Assembly (NCBI GenBank): GCA_029204225.1
Contig: CM055114.1
Span: forward strand, 17,711,849-17,775,848
Direction of reading: 5' to 3'
Length of the DNA: 64,000 bases
Source of the DNA: Diphasiastrum complanatum
Lineage: Eukaryota > Streptophyta > Lycopodiopsida > Lycopodiales > Lycopodiaceae
Shown here: in pieces, positions 44,983 through 55,904 of the stretch
How the letters are laid out: every line of letters starts with the position of its first letter
How positions within the stretch are numbered: position 1 is the first letter of the stretch
Translations under genes and position numbers: made by a program
Notes under the pieces: generated by a model
Told to the model about the DNA's origin: nothing
What the model saw: the letters and a program-made list of their open reading frames with translations, nothing else
Database searches by the model: none

Positions 44983-45632
44983 AAATTGTCAACATTTCCT
45001 AGCTAGTTTGAGGCCTAAATTGGCTAAAATTGTAAATAGTTTTGGTTCTGGAGTTTCACACGTGTGAACCAGGCCACAATGTTTTTATTTACTGTATTTT
45101 TTCAGTATGATGAAGTGTCAAACTTCATACCCTTCAAAATGAGACCATTTTGATGTATTTTGGTCATATAAGCCATTTTTAGCTATTTTTCCTATATAGG
45201 GAATATCTAGGGTCAAGTACCTTCTAGAGAGAGGAGAGAGAGTCATCTTCCTCATCCATAAATAGTAGGGAAGTCGTGGAGAACAGGTTGGAGAAACCTT
45301 TTGTATGCTTCATTGAGATCAATAGATCATTGTCATTGTTTCTTCCTCCATTGAGAGCATTGTTGTGTGTATTGTCTTCAAGCTATTGTGTATGATCTTA
45401 GGTGCTTTCCAAAAGTGGTAGGCTGATGTATTATGGACTGTATAATGCTATTTTGGGCCGCACTTGATGTTTATGGAAGTTTCCATTTGTGATAAATGCT
45501 TTTTGATCAAGTTCTTTGCATTCTAGGTAGCATAGAATGTGTTGCCAATTCCTAGCTTATGTAGTTTGGAGTGCAAGCATTCAAGCCAATGATCTTGGAG
45601 TTTAGATCCACTTAGGATCTGTATTTTTCACA
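44978..45632 (+). mobile_element. 3' LTR of copia Y
   Basis: 655 bp, preceded by the purine tract gaagagggag. It overlaps the last codon and stop of the polyprotein. It carries the same CACGTG palindrome at 45055-45068. It is followed by TSD ccttc. Confidence 0.97.
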
Positions 45633-48479
45633 CCTTCTTGGTTTCGTAACGATCTGGGTCCATGTGGTGTAGGACTTGTTCATCGGTCAGCTCAATCTCC
45701 TTATTATAAGTTACAGCATGTTGCCAAGGGACTAGATCATCATCCACTAGGTTCTCAATCGGCTCCACTGACAGCCATGCTACGTTTATCATATTCACCC
45801 CAAATGTGATTGGTGTGTCCATAGTGTAACATTTGGGTGAAGATGTACTCGGTTCTGGATCTGATTCATATTGACATGCCTGGCAGGCAATAGTTGCTAA
45901 TGCATCTGTCCATCTCATGACATCTGTCTCTGAATGATAGTGACCTCCCTTGGCTGGCCTTGGGTGATCAATCGTATGATCTGTCATGGATGAATCGTCA
46001 TCAGCTTTGGGTGCAATAGGTTTCACAGCCCATGTGGTTGGATCTACCTTTATAGCCAGTCCGTTCTCTGTTTTTGAAGGTGAGTTTCCCTGTACCCCAG
46101 TTGTATACTACTTGTGCAGTCCTCTACCATGGTCTTCCCAGTAAAACACGGTATGCAGATGGAGATTCAAGTATATCTATGACCACAAAAGTAATCACGA
46201 ACTACATGTCTGCTATCTTTACGGGAATATCAACAACTACACCTTTTGGTTTCACACATGATTGATCTGCTAGCTTGATGGCGAATCTTGCTGGCTTCTA
46301 TCCTTGTAGACATCATTTTTTGTACAAAGTAGTGGAGATCAGATTGACACCCAATCCTCCATCTACCACTGCCGCCTCGTCCTCGTATCTCTTGTGTTTG
46401 ATTGGCAAGGTGATGTTGTGTTCCTCACTTTCCTATGCTACTCTGATGTGGAGGACGTTACTTGTCTCATCATAGCCCGCACAATATATGGGCTCAGGCG
46501 CTACTGGCTCCTCATCCGCTTTGGCCCATTCAGCTAGAAGGCTTTTCGCTTGTGGTGCAATTCGCAATAGTTCTTCGAGTGGTAAATTAACATGGCTTGA
46601 CAGCAAAAGTATTAGCCTTTCAGTGAGTGGTCCCTCGGACTCCACCATGTGAAAAGGTGGTTCATGTTGGTGCAACCGATCATTCTAATCAGTGCGCAGT
46701 GGTGAGCCCGCTTGCGGTTTCCGTTGGATGCCAATTGGAGGTTCTGTGAGATTGTTTCATTCTTGCTCTTTTTTCTCCTCTTGTGCTTTTTGTACCCAGT
46801 GTCTTATTTTCTAGTATTGTCTTCTCTCTTCCCTCACATTTGGATATGGCGCTGAAGTTGAGGGTTGGTCGTCAGTGACCGATGGTGGTGGTGAGGGAGC
46901 CACTTCCTTCCTCTTCTGTGCTCGCATAACAGCTAACACAGGAGTGGTCTTGTTGACCTTTTGATGGCATCCCCGTTGGAACTCCTGGTTGCTGTATGGC
47001 AATGAGGTTAAGAGGTGCACTGGTTCCAGGTTTAAATGGACAATTCTTGAAACAGTGTCCATAACCGCAATCTCGGCAAGAGGTTGTATATTGTCCCTTG
47101 TAGAGACATTCTGCAATTTTGTGTCCTTCGCCACATCCGTAGCAGCCGTAATTTCTTCCACCTTGACATTGAGTTTGAGCTGCATAGGCCGAAACATATT
47201 CATTTATGGCAGGATCCATAAATGATTCATCTGGTCCGTACCACTGTTGCTGCTCAGGTTGAGGTGGCATTTGCATTTCTTGTTTCACTGTTGTCAGGTT
47301 TACATGGGCCACTTGTTGATTGGCTAGCCCTGGTGGAGCAGGTAAGGCCATGCGTTGTGGTTGATTGGGTGCACCGTACCTTGGTGCCATGTTAGGTGCC
47401 CCTTGATGATAAGGATAAGAAGTCTGATAAGGACTTCTCTTTTGTTGAACAATCCTAGGGTTAAATGGGCAAAATGTTGTATCGTGCGATGTTGCATTGC
47501 ACAGATGGCAGAATCTATGTGTCAGTCTTAGATTTTGCTTTAGGACTAGACACTCGTTTGTTGTATGATTTTGCGTGCATACTAAACACCATACATTTTT
47601 TCGTCGAGGATACTGCAGTTGGTTTGGATTCGGTTGATGTGAAGTTACTGCTATAGTTCCCTATAAGGCCTTCAGTTTCTGGTCAAATTGCACCGTAAGT
47701 TGCTCCATCTGTTGTTTTTGTAATTTTGTCATTTGCTCCAACAGTAATTCTATGGATAGAGCGGATGCGTTTGATGATGATGATGCGATCGAGGGAGTAG
47801 GAGTGTGGGTGAAAGGATATTTGTTGTCAGATCTCTCATCCTCTTCCCTGATGGCATCTTCCATAGCTTCTTGCAGAGTAGCGTACTGCTCCCGTCGTTT
47901 CAGTTCTCTTCTGATGCTTCGTGGTAATCCGGCTAGGAACCACATGATCATCGCGTGATCAGGAGTCAGGGCTGCACTACACTCGGATTGCAGATGTTTG
48001 ATCCGTTCAATATAGTCCTGAACCCTTTCTCGTTTTCCCATCTTGACTTCGCTCAGCAGGAGAAACGAGTCTTTCAGGAACTTTCTTGGTTTAAAGCGCG
48101 TAATGAGAGCCGCTTTAACCGCTTCCTAGGTGGATTTCTCTTCCTCTGGCAGGTTAAAAAACCAATCCTAAGCCACTGCAAGTAAGGACATAGGGAATAG
48201 CATCAGCTTCTCTGCAGGTGTCCGTTCGCCGTAGATTTCACAAGCTTGCTCATAGATCTAGAAGAACCAGATGGGATCTGATGATCCATCGTATTTTGGT
48301 ATCTCCATCCATGCTGCTCTTTGAACTGCATGCAAAGGTGCGACAAGTACGGGTTGGCCCATTGGATCCATTGGTACTGGTTCTGGTTTTGCCTCCTGTT
48401 GCACAGTTGCTAATCTGGGAAGGTGTGCTGCCTGATTTGCTATCCTTTGTGCTATTGATCGTCCCGATCTCAGATTCAT
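45633..48479 (-). pseudogene. Gypsy T copy C gag and protease
   Basis: Gag starts at the ATG at 48479 (MNLRSGRSIAQRIANQ). One frame continues to about 46872 through TAG codons at 48258 and 47661 and further stops near 48170 and 48130. The gag core (48041 on: VQDYIERIKHLQSECSAAL...WFLAGLPRSIRREL) is followed by a coiled Q/L-rich stretch and four zinc knuckles at 47588-47550, 47510-47469, 47144-47106 and 47078-47040. The protease region is degenerate around 46340; the linker (46026-45638) has GVNMINVAWLSVEP and ends at the copia Y TSD. It continues at 39201. Not functional. Confidence 0.88.
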
Positions 48480-49769
48480 CCGATGGTGGTTTCCAAAGTG
48501 ATTGGATATTGCTTATACAGTAGGATGCAGTCTGGATCTTCAAGGATCTGATCGATCTGATCGGCTGGAATGAATTTTGGCCTTTTACGGTGGTTTATCC
48601 TTGATAACTTTTTACTCCTTGCACTGATTGACCTGAGATTTCGACAGTAGTTGGATCTGATGCAGATCTTTCTATTGATCTAGTCTGCGAGGGTTATCTT
48701 GTGCGAGGGTTGGCTGTGCGAGGGTTTTTTAGCTATTTTTGAGGTAAAAACTTGATATCTTTCAGATCTCTGGGAAGTAACTCTCGCAAGCTTCACAATA
48801 GCTAGATCTGGGTCAGATCTCACTATAGAATTCTCTGCAAGAGTTAACTCTCGCAAGAAGTGAAAATTTCACTATCTACGAGGGTTCAAAATCACTTTTT
48901 ATGTTTGATCTTCACAAGACTTCATACTAACTCTCGCAAGCTTCATCACTAATGTATTTTGACATTCTGAATCGATTGAGAGGGTCTGCGAGAGTTCTTA
49001 CTAGAAAGATTTGCTGGATCTTCACTTTTTAGTGATTTTTTAGCACTTAAATCCAATTTTCTTCTCACTGGAATCAAACTAACTCTCACAAGCTCTTCTA
49101 TGTCCTGGTCTCACTGAGATGGAACTTCAGAATCCTTTGCGAGAGTTCTTGGTCACTGAAACTGAAAATTTCACTGTCTGCGAGGGTTCACTAGTACTTT
49201 CCCGTCTTTTTTTCACTGGAAACTCTCGCACAGGCACTTATACTTCAAACTAACTCTCACAAGTTTCTCTGTATTCTGGTCTCACTGAGATGGAAGTTCA
49301 GAGGGCTCTACGAGAGTTCTTATGAAGATTTGAATTTTTTTCGATTTTTTCAAGGGTTTTCTGAATTTTTTATGGTTTTTCTCTATTTTTTACAATCTGC
49401 TTAGAAATAACTCTCGCAGGCTTCTATGCAGGTCTGGGACAATACCCTGGAGCTATTGCCAGTCATGCAAGGGTTAATTCCCACTGATTCTGGAGATATA
49501 AAAATTTGATGAGTTTTTTTGGCTCTTTTTCCCTCCAAAATGCATATTGCTGTGTTTTTTGAGTTTTTTGGATGATTGCTTTGGGTTTCAAGCCCTTACA
49601 GGTTGTTCAGGACCTCCTCTACCCTCTCACACCTCCTCCTCTAGCTATGAATAGTCCAAACACAAAAAAAATACAGAAAACTAACTCTAAACTCCCAAAG
49701 ATCTACCTAAACTACTCTAAAAAGCAAGAAAATTGCTAAAATACAGCTAAACTAGTTAGTGGAAACCTA
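48480..49769 (-). other. Leader of gypsy T copy C with motif array
   Basis: Non-coding region between PBS and gag, homologous to copy E. CTCTCGCA/TGCGAG motifs occur from about 48685 to 49430 (for example 48688, 48704, 48716, 48780, 48848, 48932, 48986, 49140, 49180, 49225 and 49411). T-rich tracts lie near 49330-49390. Gag could start slightly upstream in another frame, but the 48479 ATG fits the gag N-terminus. Confidence 0.75.
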
Positions 49770-49787
49770 TCCCCGGCATCAGCGCTA
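49770..49787 (-). promoter_or_regulatory. Degenerate tRNA-Asp PBS of gypsy C
   Basis: Minus strand tagcgctgatgccgggga resembles TGGCGCCGTTGCCGGGGA with several substitutions. Its position next to the LTR end is right. Probably no longer functional. Confidence 0.6.
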
Positions 49788-49788
49788 C

Positions 49789-50066
49789 TGTGGGGTTGAA
49801 GATCTTACACAAAAAGTACATTAGAAATCACAAGATTCATGTGAGTCCCAATTTGGACCCAACTCTAAAAAGTGATCTCTAAGTTTAAAAATGGCATTGG
49901 GCCTCTAGTTTTATTTTAATTACAAGCCCAAGTCAAGTTTATTTTATTTACAACTTTAATTGCGTGCTCATTGGGCCATGGGCTTATACACGCAAGATGT
50001 CATGCCCTCGCAACACATTTTATTGGAGGATTTTATTAATTTACACTTTGTTGGGAATACCCCCAA
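49789..50066 (-). mobile_element. 5' LTR of gypsy T copy C, internally deleted
   Basis: It begins tgtggggttgaagatcttac, then jumps to 'aaaaagtacatt', which lies some 550 bases further into the full LTR (4940). It ends ...aataccccc near 50066. About 540 bases are missing compared with 4388-5204. Confidence 0.8.
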
Positions 50067-50208
50067 AAGTGTAATTCTGCAAACTATGTAAAAACACTTG
50101 TAATTCTGCAGACTGTGTAAACACACAGGAAAATCCGCAGAACTGGATAAACAATGGATGAAGATTAAAATCAATTAGACGATTGGTAAGAAGGAGAATA
50201 ATCCAACA
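50067..50208 (-). mobile_element. Copia F-like LTR fragment
   Basis: On the minus strand it starts TGTTGGATTATTCTCC at 50208, like the LTR piece at 17431, and contains 'cacagtctgca'. 'gtaattctgca' is present twice (50080 and 50110). It is truncated against gypsy LTR at 50066. Confidence 0.7.
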
Positions 50209-50250
50209 TTCACAAGTAACCAATGACTTAGTCTTGTCTCTTCAAGTTTT

Positions 50251-51237
50251 ATGGTGCATGTATATTTTCCATCATGCAAAACTTTTTGGAGTTATGGAGC
50301 TAATGGAAGGAATGCACTATATGGAATCTTGTTCAATTATAAGCCTAAGGTTGTGTACCTTAGTGTTTTTGAAGATTATTGCTTTGCATGTGTTTTCTTG
50401 GAAGCAAGGAAAGATGGAGATCCAAGCTTATGGATCATGGTTGGATGCTTATCCACCAGGGAAGGCAATAAAGCCTTTACACTCTCTATCTTGAAGGTGT
50501 TTGAGCATGGAGATGTTATTGATTGTGAAGATCTATTTTCAATCTTGGAAGAGGCCGAGAGCACAGTGTCTCTAATTGCATCAAAAGTTCATTCTATGAA
50601 GAAAAGCCAACTTATGATGGGGTCGAGGTTTGAGGAGGAGTATCCTCAACATGCATATCCAAGAAGTTCTTCATTGCACAAGGCCGATTCCTTGTTATTT
50701 TTATTTCATGGAAAAGAAAGGATAAGTGAAGGTGGTATTCATTCTATTGTACTCACCTATGATTCTCTTTCTTTGGTTGATGTTGTATCTTGCTTAATTG
50801 AGATTTGCTTATCTCAAAGATCAAGTAAGACTATTCTAGTTTTGAATGAAGTCTTTAGTTTGGAATTAATTTTTGTCATTGGTGACTTGATTATGTTTCC
50901 AAAATATCTAGAAAGCGAGATATTGTATCATCACTTGTATGCTCTTAAATTGAGTAAGAGCAAGAATGAGCTTAGTACTCATAGTTTGAAAAAAGGAGTT
51001 TTTTCATGTTTTGAGGCATTTTGTGAACTATTTTTGAGAGTAACTGAAACATCCAATGCGGACGCTTACATCCTTAAGAAAGTATTTAGCCTCAATGAGA
51101 TCAAGTTTGAGTATGGTTTCAAGATTAGATCCATTTTGGAAATACCATCAACACCTAACTTATATAATTGTCCCGCAATAAGATGGTATGGCAAGGACTT
51201 CATGATAAGTTTTATTTTTTGCGGTTTGGTCAACTGA
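50251..51237 (+). pseudogene. 328-codon chimeric ORF: copia integrase/linker fused to antisense gypsy
   Basis: Residues 1 to ~180 follow the copia integrase end and linker with heavy change: YKPKVVYLSVFE (copia B2: LKKPKVEHLRVFE), ARKDGDPSLWIMVG (TRKKDDPCASKGVMVG), MMGSRFEEEYPQ (MEGSRFENGSPQ) and VLTYDSLSLVD. The last ~45 codons are the reverse strand of a gypsy integrase N-terminal region (minus reading: LIMKSLPYHLIAGQLYKLGVDGI). The middle (about 50790-51050) is unassigned. It is most likely a chance open frame through a junction rather than a gene. Confidence 0.6.
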
Positions 51238-51760
51238 GGATCTATTTATCTAGTGGCTAGATATCTAGTGATATTATCTACCCATAATGCTTCTTGGTTT
51301 CCAAGGGAGGCTCGAACTTGGGACCAAAGAAACTTTGGATGCCAAGTTAACCAACTAGGCCAACCCCTTTGGGCTATCTACCCATAATGGAGTCGCATCT
51401 ATATAAAAGAGACACGCATCTGGTAACTCATCATTTATTGGCTCATCCAATGCTTCATCAGCATTGGGTAAGTGTGAAAAGTGATCAGCCAAAAAATGTT
51501 GTGATCTCTTTTGAATAACAACTCGAAAGTTGAATTCTAAAAGAATCAACAACCATCGTGCAATTTGTCCTGTTTTGCATGGTTTATTCAAAAGATAAAG
51601 AAGATCATGATGGTGGCATAAAAGACAAAAAGCTGGCCTAGCAAATAATGACGGAATTCTTGAACAACATAGACCATTGCTAATGCCTCTCTATCTCTCC
51701 ATGCTTGATACTGATCTTGGATTTGAGAACTCCACATGCATGAAGATGGCTACATAAGAA
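51050..51760 (-). pseudogene. Gypsy H2 RNase H-integrase fragment, split by a SINE
   Basis: Minus strand: RNase H tail (YLLNKPCKTGQIARWLLILLEFNFRVVIQ...DHFSHLPN), then the linker DELPDACLFYIDATPLWV; the SINE lies at 51374-51290 and the linker continues as WVDNITRYLATR, then the integrase N-terminal region (SLPYHLIAGQLYKLGVDGI). Both ends are cut. Frame is mostly kept, with a few stops. Confidence 0.75.
51290..51374 (-). mobile_element. tRNA-like SINE (85 bp) with 15-bp target duplication
   Basis: Minus strand gcccaaaggggttggcctag... has an A-box-like tggcctagttgg and a B-box-like gttcgagcc about 35 bases apart, as in an RNA polymerase III promoter from a tRNA. The direct repeat tatctacccataatg flanks it exactly at 51275-51289 and 51375-51389. 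Removing it restores the gypsy linker frame. No long tail or poly(A) is present. It is either a short plant SINE of the tRNA-head type or a retroposed tRNA pseudogene. Confidence 0.7.
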
Positions 51761-51770
51761 TTTGAAAAAG

Positions 51771-52275
51771 CCGAGGCTTCCATGCCTCCTCATGATCACA
51801 AAGACCATATAGATCAAGATTATACCATGAGCAATATTCAAGATTAAGCACACTAGCTTTATTAGTCCAAATACTAAATTTAGTTAGGTGGATACATGGT
51901 GGCGGATGCAATGAAAAAAGAGAAAAGGAGGGGCGTCAAATGTAGTCAAGGAAGACTGAGCGAATGTAGTTGGCCGATGAAATTGTTTGCAGAGGGTAGT
52001 TGGATACAAAAAAAATACATGATGGCGGATGCACTTGGCTGATGGAAGGATGGCAGATGCACTTGGCCGATGGAAGGATGGCGGATGCAAATGGTGGCTT
52101 GATTCTCTTGGCAATTGAATCAGATGATGTACACGTGTGGAGAAGCGATGGAGATAGCAGTCAGTTTGGAGTTGAAGGCGGCTGAATCTGAACAAGGATC
52201 ATAAAAAATGCTAGAGATTTGTGAAGCTGACATGAACTCTTGTGAGAATTGTGAGGTAAGAAAGAGCCAACCGAC
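51771..52275 (-). other. 5' part of a gypsy H1 aORF transcript region
   Basis: It lies downstream (minus strand) of a TATA box, like the aORF starts of copies J and K. A possible ATG at 52234 opens MSASQISSIFYDPCSDSAA, but a stop follows after about 38 codons, and another frame is open from 52195 to 51884. No domain is recognised. It contains a 28-bp minisatellite. Confidence 0.35.
52021..52094. repeat. 28-bp minisatellite, 2.6 units
   Basis: Unit gatggcggatgcacttggct+gatggaag at 52021-52048, repeated at 52049-52076 with two changes and partly at 52077-52094. It may encode repeats in the aORF if translated. Confidence 0.85.
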
Positions 52276-52283
52276 GTATTTAT
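52276..52283 (-). promoter_or_regulatory. TATA box in the gypsy H1 spacer
   Basis: CTATAAATAC context on the minus strand, a textbook plant TATA box. It sits between the integrase fragment (53625-52690) with its motif-rich spacer and a possible ORF start, the same arrangement as in gypsy T. Confidence 0.5.
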
Positions 52284-52339
52284 AGAAAAAATTTCGAACA
52301 GACGTTGGATGGAAGTTATCACGGAAACTGACGGATGGA

Positions 52340-52660
52340 ATTCTGGGTCGAAAAATGATGACGACTCAAAAAATTACAAAATATCGAAATTTTTATACAA
52401 AGACTCGAAAAAGTAAAAAGTGTCAAAAAATTTTGTAAAGAATCGAAAAAATTATAAGGGCTTGATAAATCAGCAGGTATCAAAAAATCAAAAAATCGAA
52501 AAAATAATGAATCAAAAAAATCTAGGATCGAAGAAACAATGTATTGAAAAATGTATAATTCGAAAAAATCGAGTTAATACAATATCAAAAAAATCAAAAA
52601 AAAAAATTCAATGACTCGAAAAAAATTTGTAATGACTCGAAAAAAATTTCTGGACAACGT
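52340..52660. repeat. Array of (A)TCGAAAAA motifs in the gypsy H1 spacer
   Basis: About fifteen copies of tcgaaaaa or close variants (actcgaaaaa, atcgaaaaaa, atcaaaaaa) occur within 320 bases of A-rich DNA. As in gypsy T, a CpG is embedded in each full copy. The position is between integrase and TATA box. Confidence 0.75.
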
Positions 52661-52689
52661 AAGGACCTTGGCTATGAAATTTCAATTCC

Positions 52690-53625
52690 CTGAATGGACT
52701 TTGGAAAATGTGTAAAGTAAAACTTTATCACCATCGTGAATATCCTTAGTCCAGACATGACGATCATGTCAAGCCTTCTGACGTCGTTTGTGAACTAATT
52801 GTGCATGGTAGGATATAAGTCGTGTTAGTTTTGTCAACATGAAAAGGCGATTCTGAACTTGGTGTTGATAAGCATTATCGTCACACAAGTTAGTGGCATA
52901 AGCTAAAGTGATGTCTGAGGACGGAATTAAAGATTCTACTAGCATAACAGTCTCTTGGCCATATACCAACTCAAATGGGATTTTTCAATCCATGGCTTGT
53001 TTTGGCGTTGTGCGATATGTCCAGATAGCAAAGAATAGATGCGTTTCCCAGTCTGATCGACTGGTTTCTACTATTTTGGTTGAGACTTTACAAATCGTTT
53101 TATTCATAGACTCAGCTAGTCCATTGCATCTAGAATAGTACGGAGTACTCTTTTGGTGGATAACGAAGTAATGAGTCAGTAAACTATTGAGTACTTCATT
53201 AAGGAAGTGAGAACCTCAATCATTGACAAGCTCTATTGGATGGCCAAATCGAGTAATGATGTTTTCATAGAGGAAGCATGCTACAAACCTTGCATCTACT
53301 TTTTGTGTTGCTCTAGCCTATATCCACTTTGTGGCATAATCAATGGCAATCAAGATATATCGTGATTGTGTGCCACGTGCTGCTGAGCTAATGGGTCCAA
53401 CAAAATCAATATCCCATTTGTGAAATGCTTCACTTTCAAATATTGGAGTAAGGAGATTGTGATTGGCTTTTTTGACAAACGTTGCAAACTTTTATCTAAT
53501 CGTAAATGTCTTTGAAAATGGTTGGCCATCAAAATCTAGCCAGAAGAATCGCCCTAGCAGTAGCATCAAAAGAGAAATGGCCTTCCCCAATACCTTCGTG
53601 TGTCAAGGTAATAATTTGTCGAACT
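52690..53625 (-). pseudogene. Gypsy H1 integrase fragment
   Basis: Minus strand: zinc region near 53600-53480; core with HKWDIDFVGPISSAARGTQSRYI (about 53425-53350) and FGHPIELVNDxGSHF (53240-53210); C-terminal part YYSRCNGLAESMNKTI and VYGQETVMLVESLIPSSDITLAY (52969). Several stops and frame changes. Both flanks carry TCGAAAAA arrays. Confidence 0.7.
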
Positions 53626-53890
53626 TCAGATTCATTTTTTGAGTCTGAACACTTTTTTGATACCCTACATTATTTCGAATTTTGCTACTTTTTTTGATAT
53701 ACTTCATTTTTTGAGTCTTATCATTTTTTCGACACCTTAGGTTTTTTTCGATACATTTGCATTCCCCACCACTATAGAGACTCCAAAAAAAGAAAATAAA
53801 ATACAGAATCTGATTCAGATCCTAGTACAGAGGTACCAGAGATGCCTCCGATTGAAACTAGTTTCATGTGAACATAGTGTTATGCTCCAG
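53626..53890. repeat. Second TTTTTCGA motif array and short unassigned stretch
   Basis: 53630-53760 holds repeated tttttt(c/g)ga(g/t) units, the inverse of the 52340-52660 motif, and is likely spacer or leader of a related element. 53771-53890 shows nothing recognisable; copia E starts near 53891. Confidence 0.55.
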
Positions 53891-55265
53891 TGCATGCATT
53901 GATGAAAGCATAAAAGATGGTGAAATAGTCCAGGTTATGTTGAATGGTTTGCTAGATGAACATGCTAACCTTGCACAAAGTTTTGCCATTCAAAGAGTCT
54001 TGCCAAGTGTGGTTGACTTGCAAGAAATCTTATTGGATGAAGAACATAGGTTGCAATCAAAGCTTGATGGTGCATTCTTGCAAGGTGGAGATGAAGAGGC
54101 TTTCTTCACAAAAGGCAAAGTCAAGACAAAGGTAAAAGCAAAGGGAAATGGTCCAAAGGTGGTAACTCGGATCATGATGATCACTCTTCCTCCTCCTCTT
54201 CTACTTCTTTTAGAAAGAAAGGTAAGACAAGTTCAAGTGCTTCTATTGTGGAATAAAAGGTCATTTTGCTAATGAATGTCATAAGAAGAAAAGAGAGCAA
54301 GGTGAGAGGCAATAAATCTAGCAATGGATGAAGAAGAGCATAGCATTTGTGAAACTCTTGTTATGACTTCAAGTTTGCTTGCAAATAAGATGGGAATGAT
54401 CCTTGGTGGGTTGATAGTGGAGCTTCATCTCACATGACAAGACATAGGAATACTTTTCATCCTTATTGTCTTATTAGGGAGAGAGCAATATCTATACTGC
54501 AAATGATGGTCAATGTGACATCAAAGGCATAGGCACAATTCCTATTTCTCTTTCAACAAATAGGAAAGATAATCTTAAAAATGTATTGTACATTCCTTCA
54601 ATCACTAAGAACTTGCTTAGTGTTAGTCAAATGATTGACAATGGGCTTGATGTTGAGTTCATTGGAGATGCTTGTTTGATAAGTAAATGTGGAACCTTGA
54701 ATGCTCAAGGAAGGAGGCATGGGAAGCTTTTCAAACTAGATGCATGTGTGATCTCTAAGCATGAAGGATGTATGGCTAGGGAATAATTGACAAACCAAGA
54801 AGTTTGGCATAAGAGGTTGGGCCATCCCAGCTTCAAATCTTTGGAGGTAATGGCAAAGAAAGAGCCTGTTCTTGGTCTCCCTAAAAGTCTTGTTGCAAAC
54901 AATAGTATTTGTGAACATTGTGCTTTGTCCAAATCTCATAGGTCTACTTGCTTATTTTAGATCTACTTCTAAATCTAAAGAAGTTTTTCAACTTGTGCAT
55001 TCTGATATTCATTCTTCTAGTACAACTAGCAATGGTGGAGAAAAGATGTATGCAACTTTCATTGATGACTTTAGTAGATATAATTGGGTCTATCTTCTAA
55101 AAAATGAGGATGAAATGTTTGCTGCCTTTGTCAAGTTCAAGAATGAAATGGAAAACCAATTCAATACAAAGTTCAAATGCTTGAGATCAGATAATGGAGG
55201 GGAATACACTTCAACTAAGTTCAAATATTTTTGCATAGCACATGGGATTAAGCGGGAGTACTCTA
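53891..55265 (+). pseudogene. Copia E gag-protease-integrase fragment, close relative of Y
   Basis: Starts inside gag (CIDESIKDGEIVQVMLNGLLDEHANL), continues through the basic region, the knuckle, protease (WWVDSGASSHM), the zinc region (HKRLGHPSF...CEHCALSKSH) and the core (FIDDFSRYNWVYLL, LRSDNGGEY), ending at HGIKRE where copia D is inserted (55266). It is nearly collinear with copia Y 41430-42800, but small indels shift the frame near 54210, 54310, 54450 and 54945, and there is a stop at 54784. Confidence 0.9.
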
Positions 55266-55904
55266 TGTGAAAGTTTTCGGATCATTATAATCCAATCCAC
55301 TTGAATGATCTTTGGTTAGAAAGAGAAATACACTACCAATCTCACCAATGTACAAAAATCAGCATCTACACACAAAATGAGATGCAAACACCAATAGAAC
55401 TTGATCAAAATTGAATGAAATGATAAAGTACTGTTGCTGTCCATACAAAACCAGCAAGCTTCTATCATTCGCACATTTGAAACTGAAAATAACAATTATG
55501 GATCATTCTACACATAAAATTGCATGCAATCATCGACATAGTGCACCAATGGATAGTAGAACCCAAGAGAACCATGTATAAGTATGAAATGAGATAGAGA
55601 AGAGAGAAGATTACTATCTCCACGAGTTACATCCTTTTATAGCCCTATTTGGCCACTTGGCTTTCTCTCCAAAATGCTAACCCTACTATTTTTTAGTCTA
55701 GATTCAATGTACCCAACTATTCAAATTTGAATCTCCTAAAACTCGCCTCCAAACTTTCTCACACTTTCAAAAAATGTTTATTTAAATGAAATTTAGACTA
55801 ATTAACTTTAAAAAGTCAATCTCCAAGTCTAAAACAAGATTTGGCCTCAATATGCCAAATATGGAAATATTGACAAAATGATCAAACTAGTTGAATCTTT
55901 CACA
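55266..55904 (-). mobile_element. 3' LTR of copia D
   Basis: 639 bp, plus-strand TGTGAAAGTTTTCGG...GAATCTTTCACA, preceded (minus strand) by the purine tract gttgaagaaggag. It is a relative of the LTR at 300-942. It abuts copia E; ctcta at 55261-55265 would be the TSD, but the other copy is not in the window. Confidence 0.9.

Larger units (their letters stand above)
39202..45632 (+). mobile_element. Intact Ty1/copia retrotransposon Y
   Basis: 6431 bp. The two LTRs are both 655 bp and differ only at 39517 (A) versus 45293 (G). TSD ccttc lies at 39197-39201 and 45633-45637. A tRNA-iMet PBS, a purine tract and a single uninterrupted polyprotein are all present. It is nested in gypsy T copy C. 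One difference in 655 sites points to a very recent insertion. It is the best candidate in the window for a still-mobile element and for helping the RT-less relatives C1, C2 and D. Confidence 0.97.

Noticed and set aside
50251-51237. Host gene of 328 codons
   Set aside because: Its first half is copia integrase/linker and its end is antisense gypsy integrase; no exon-intron context.
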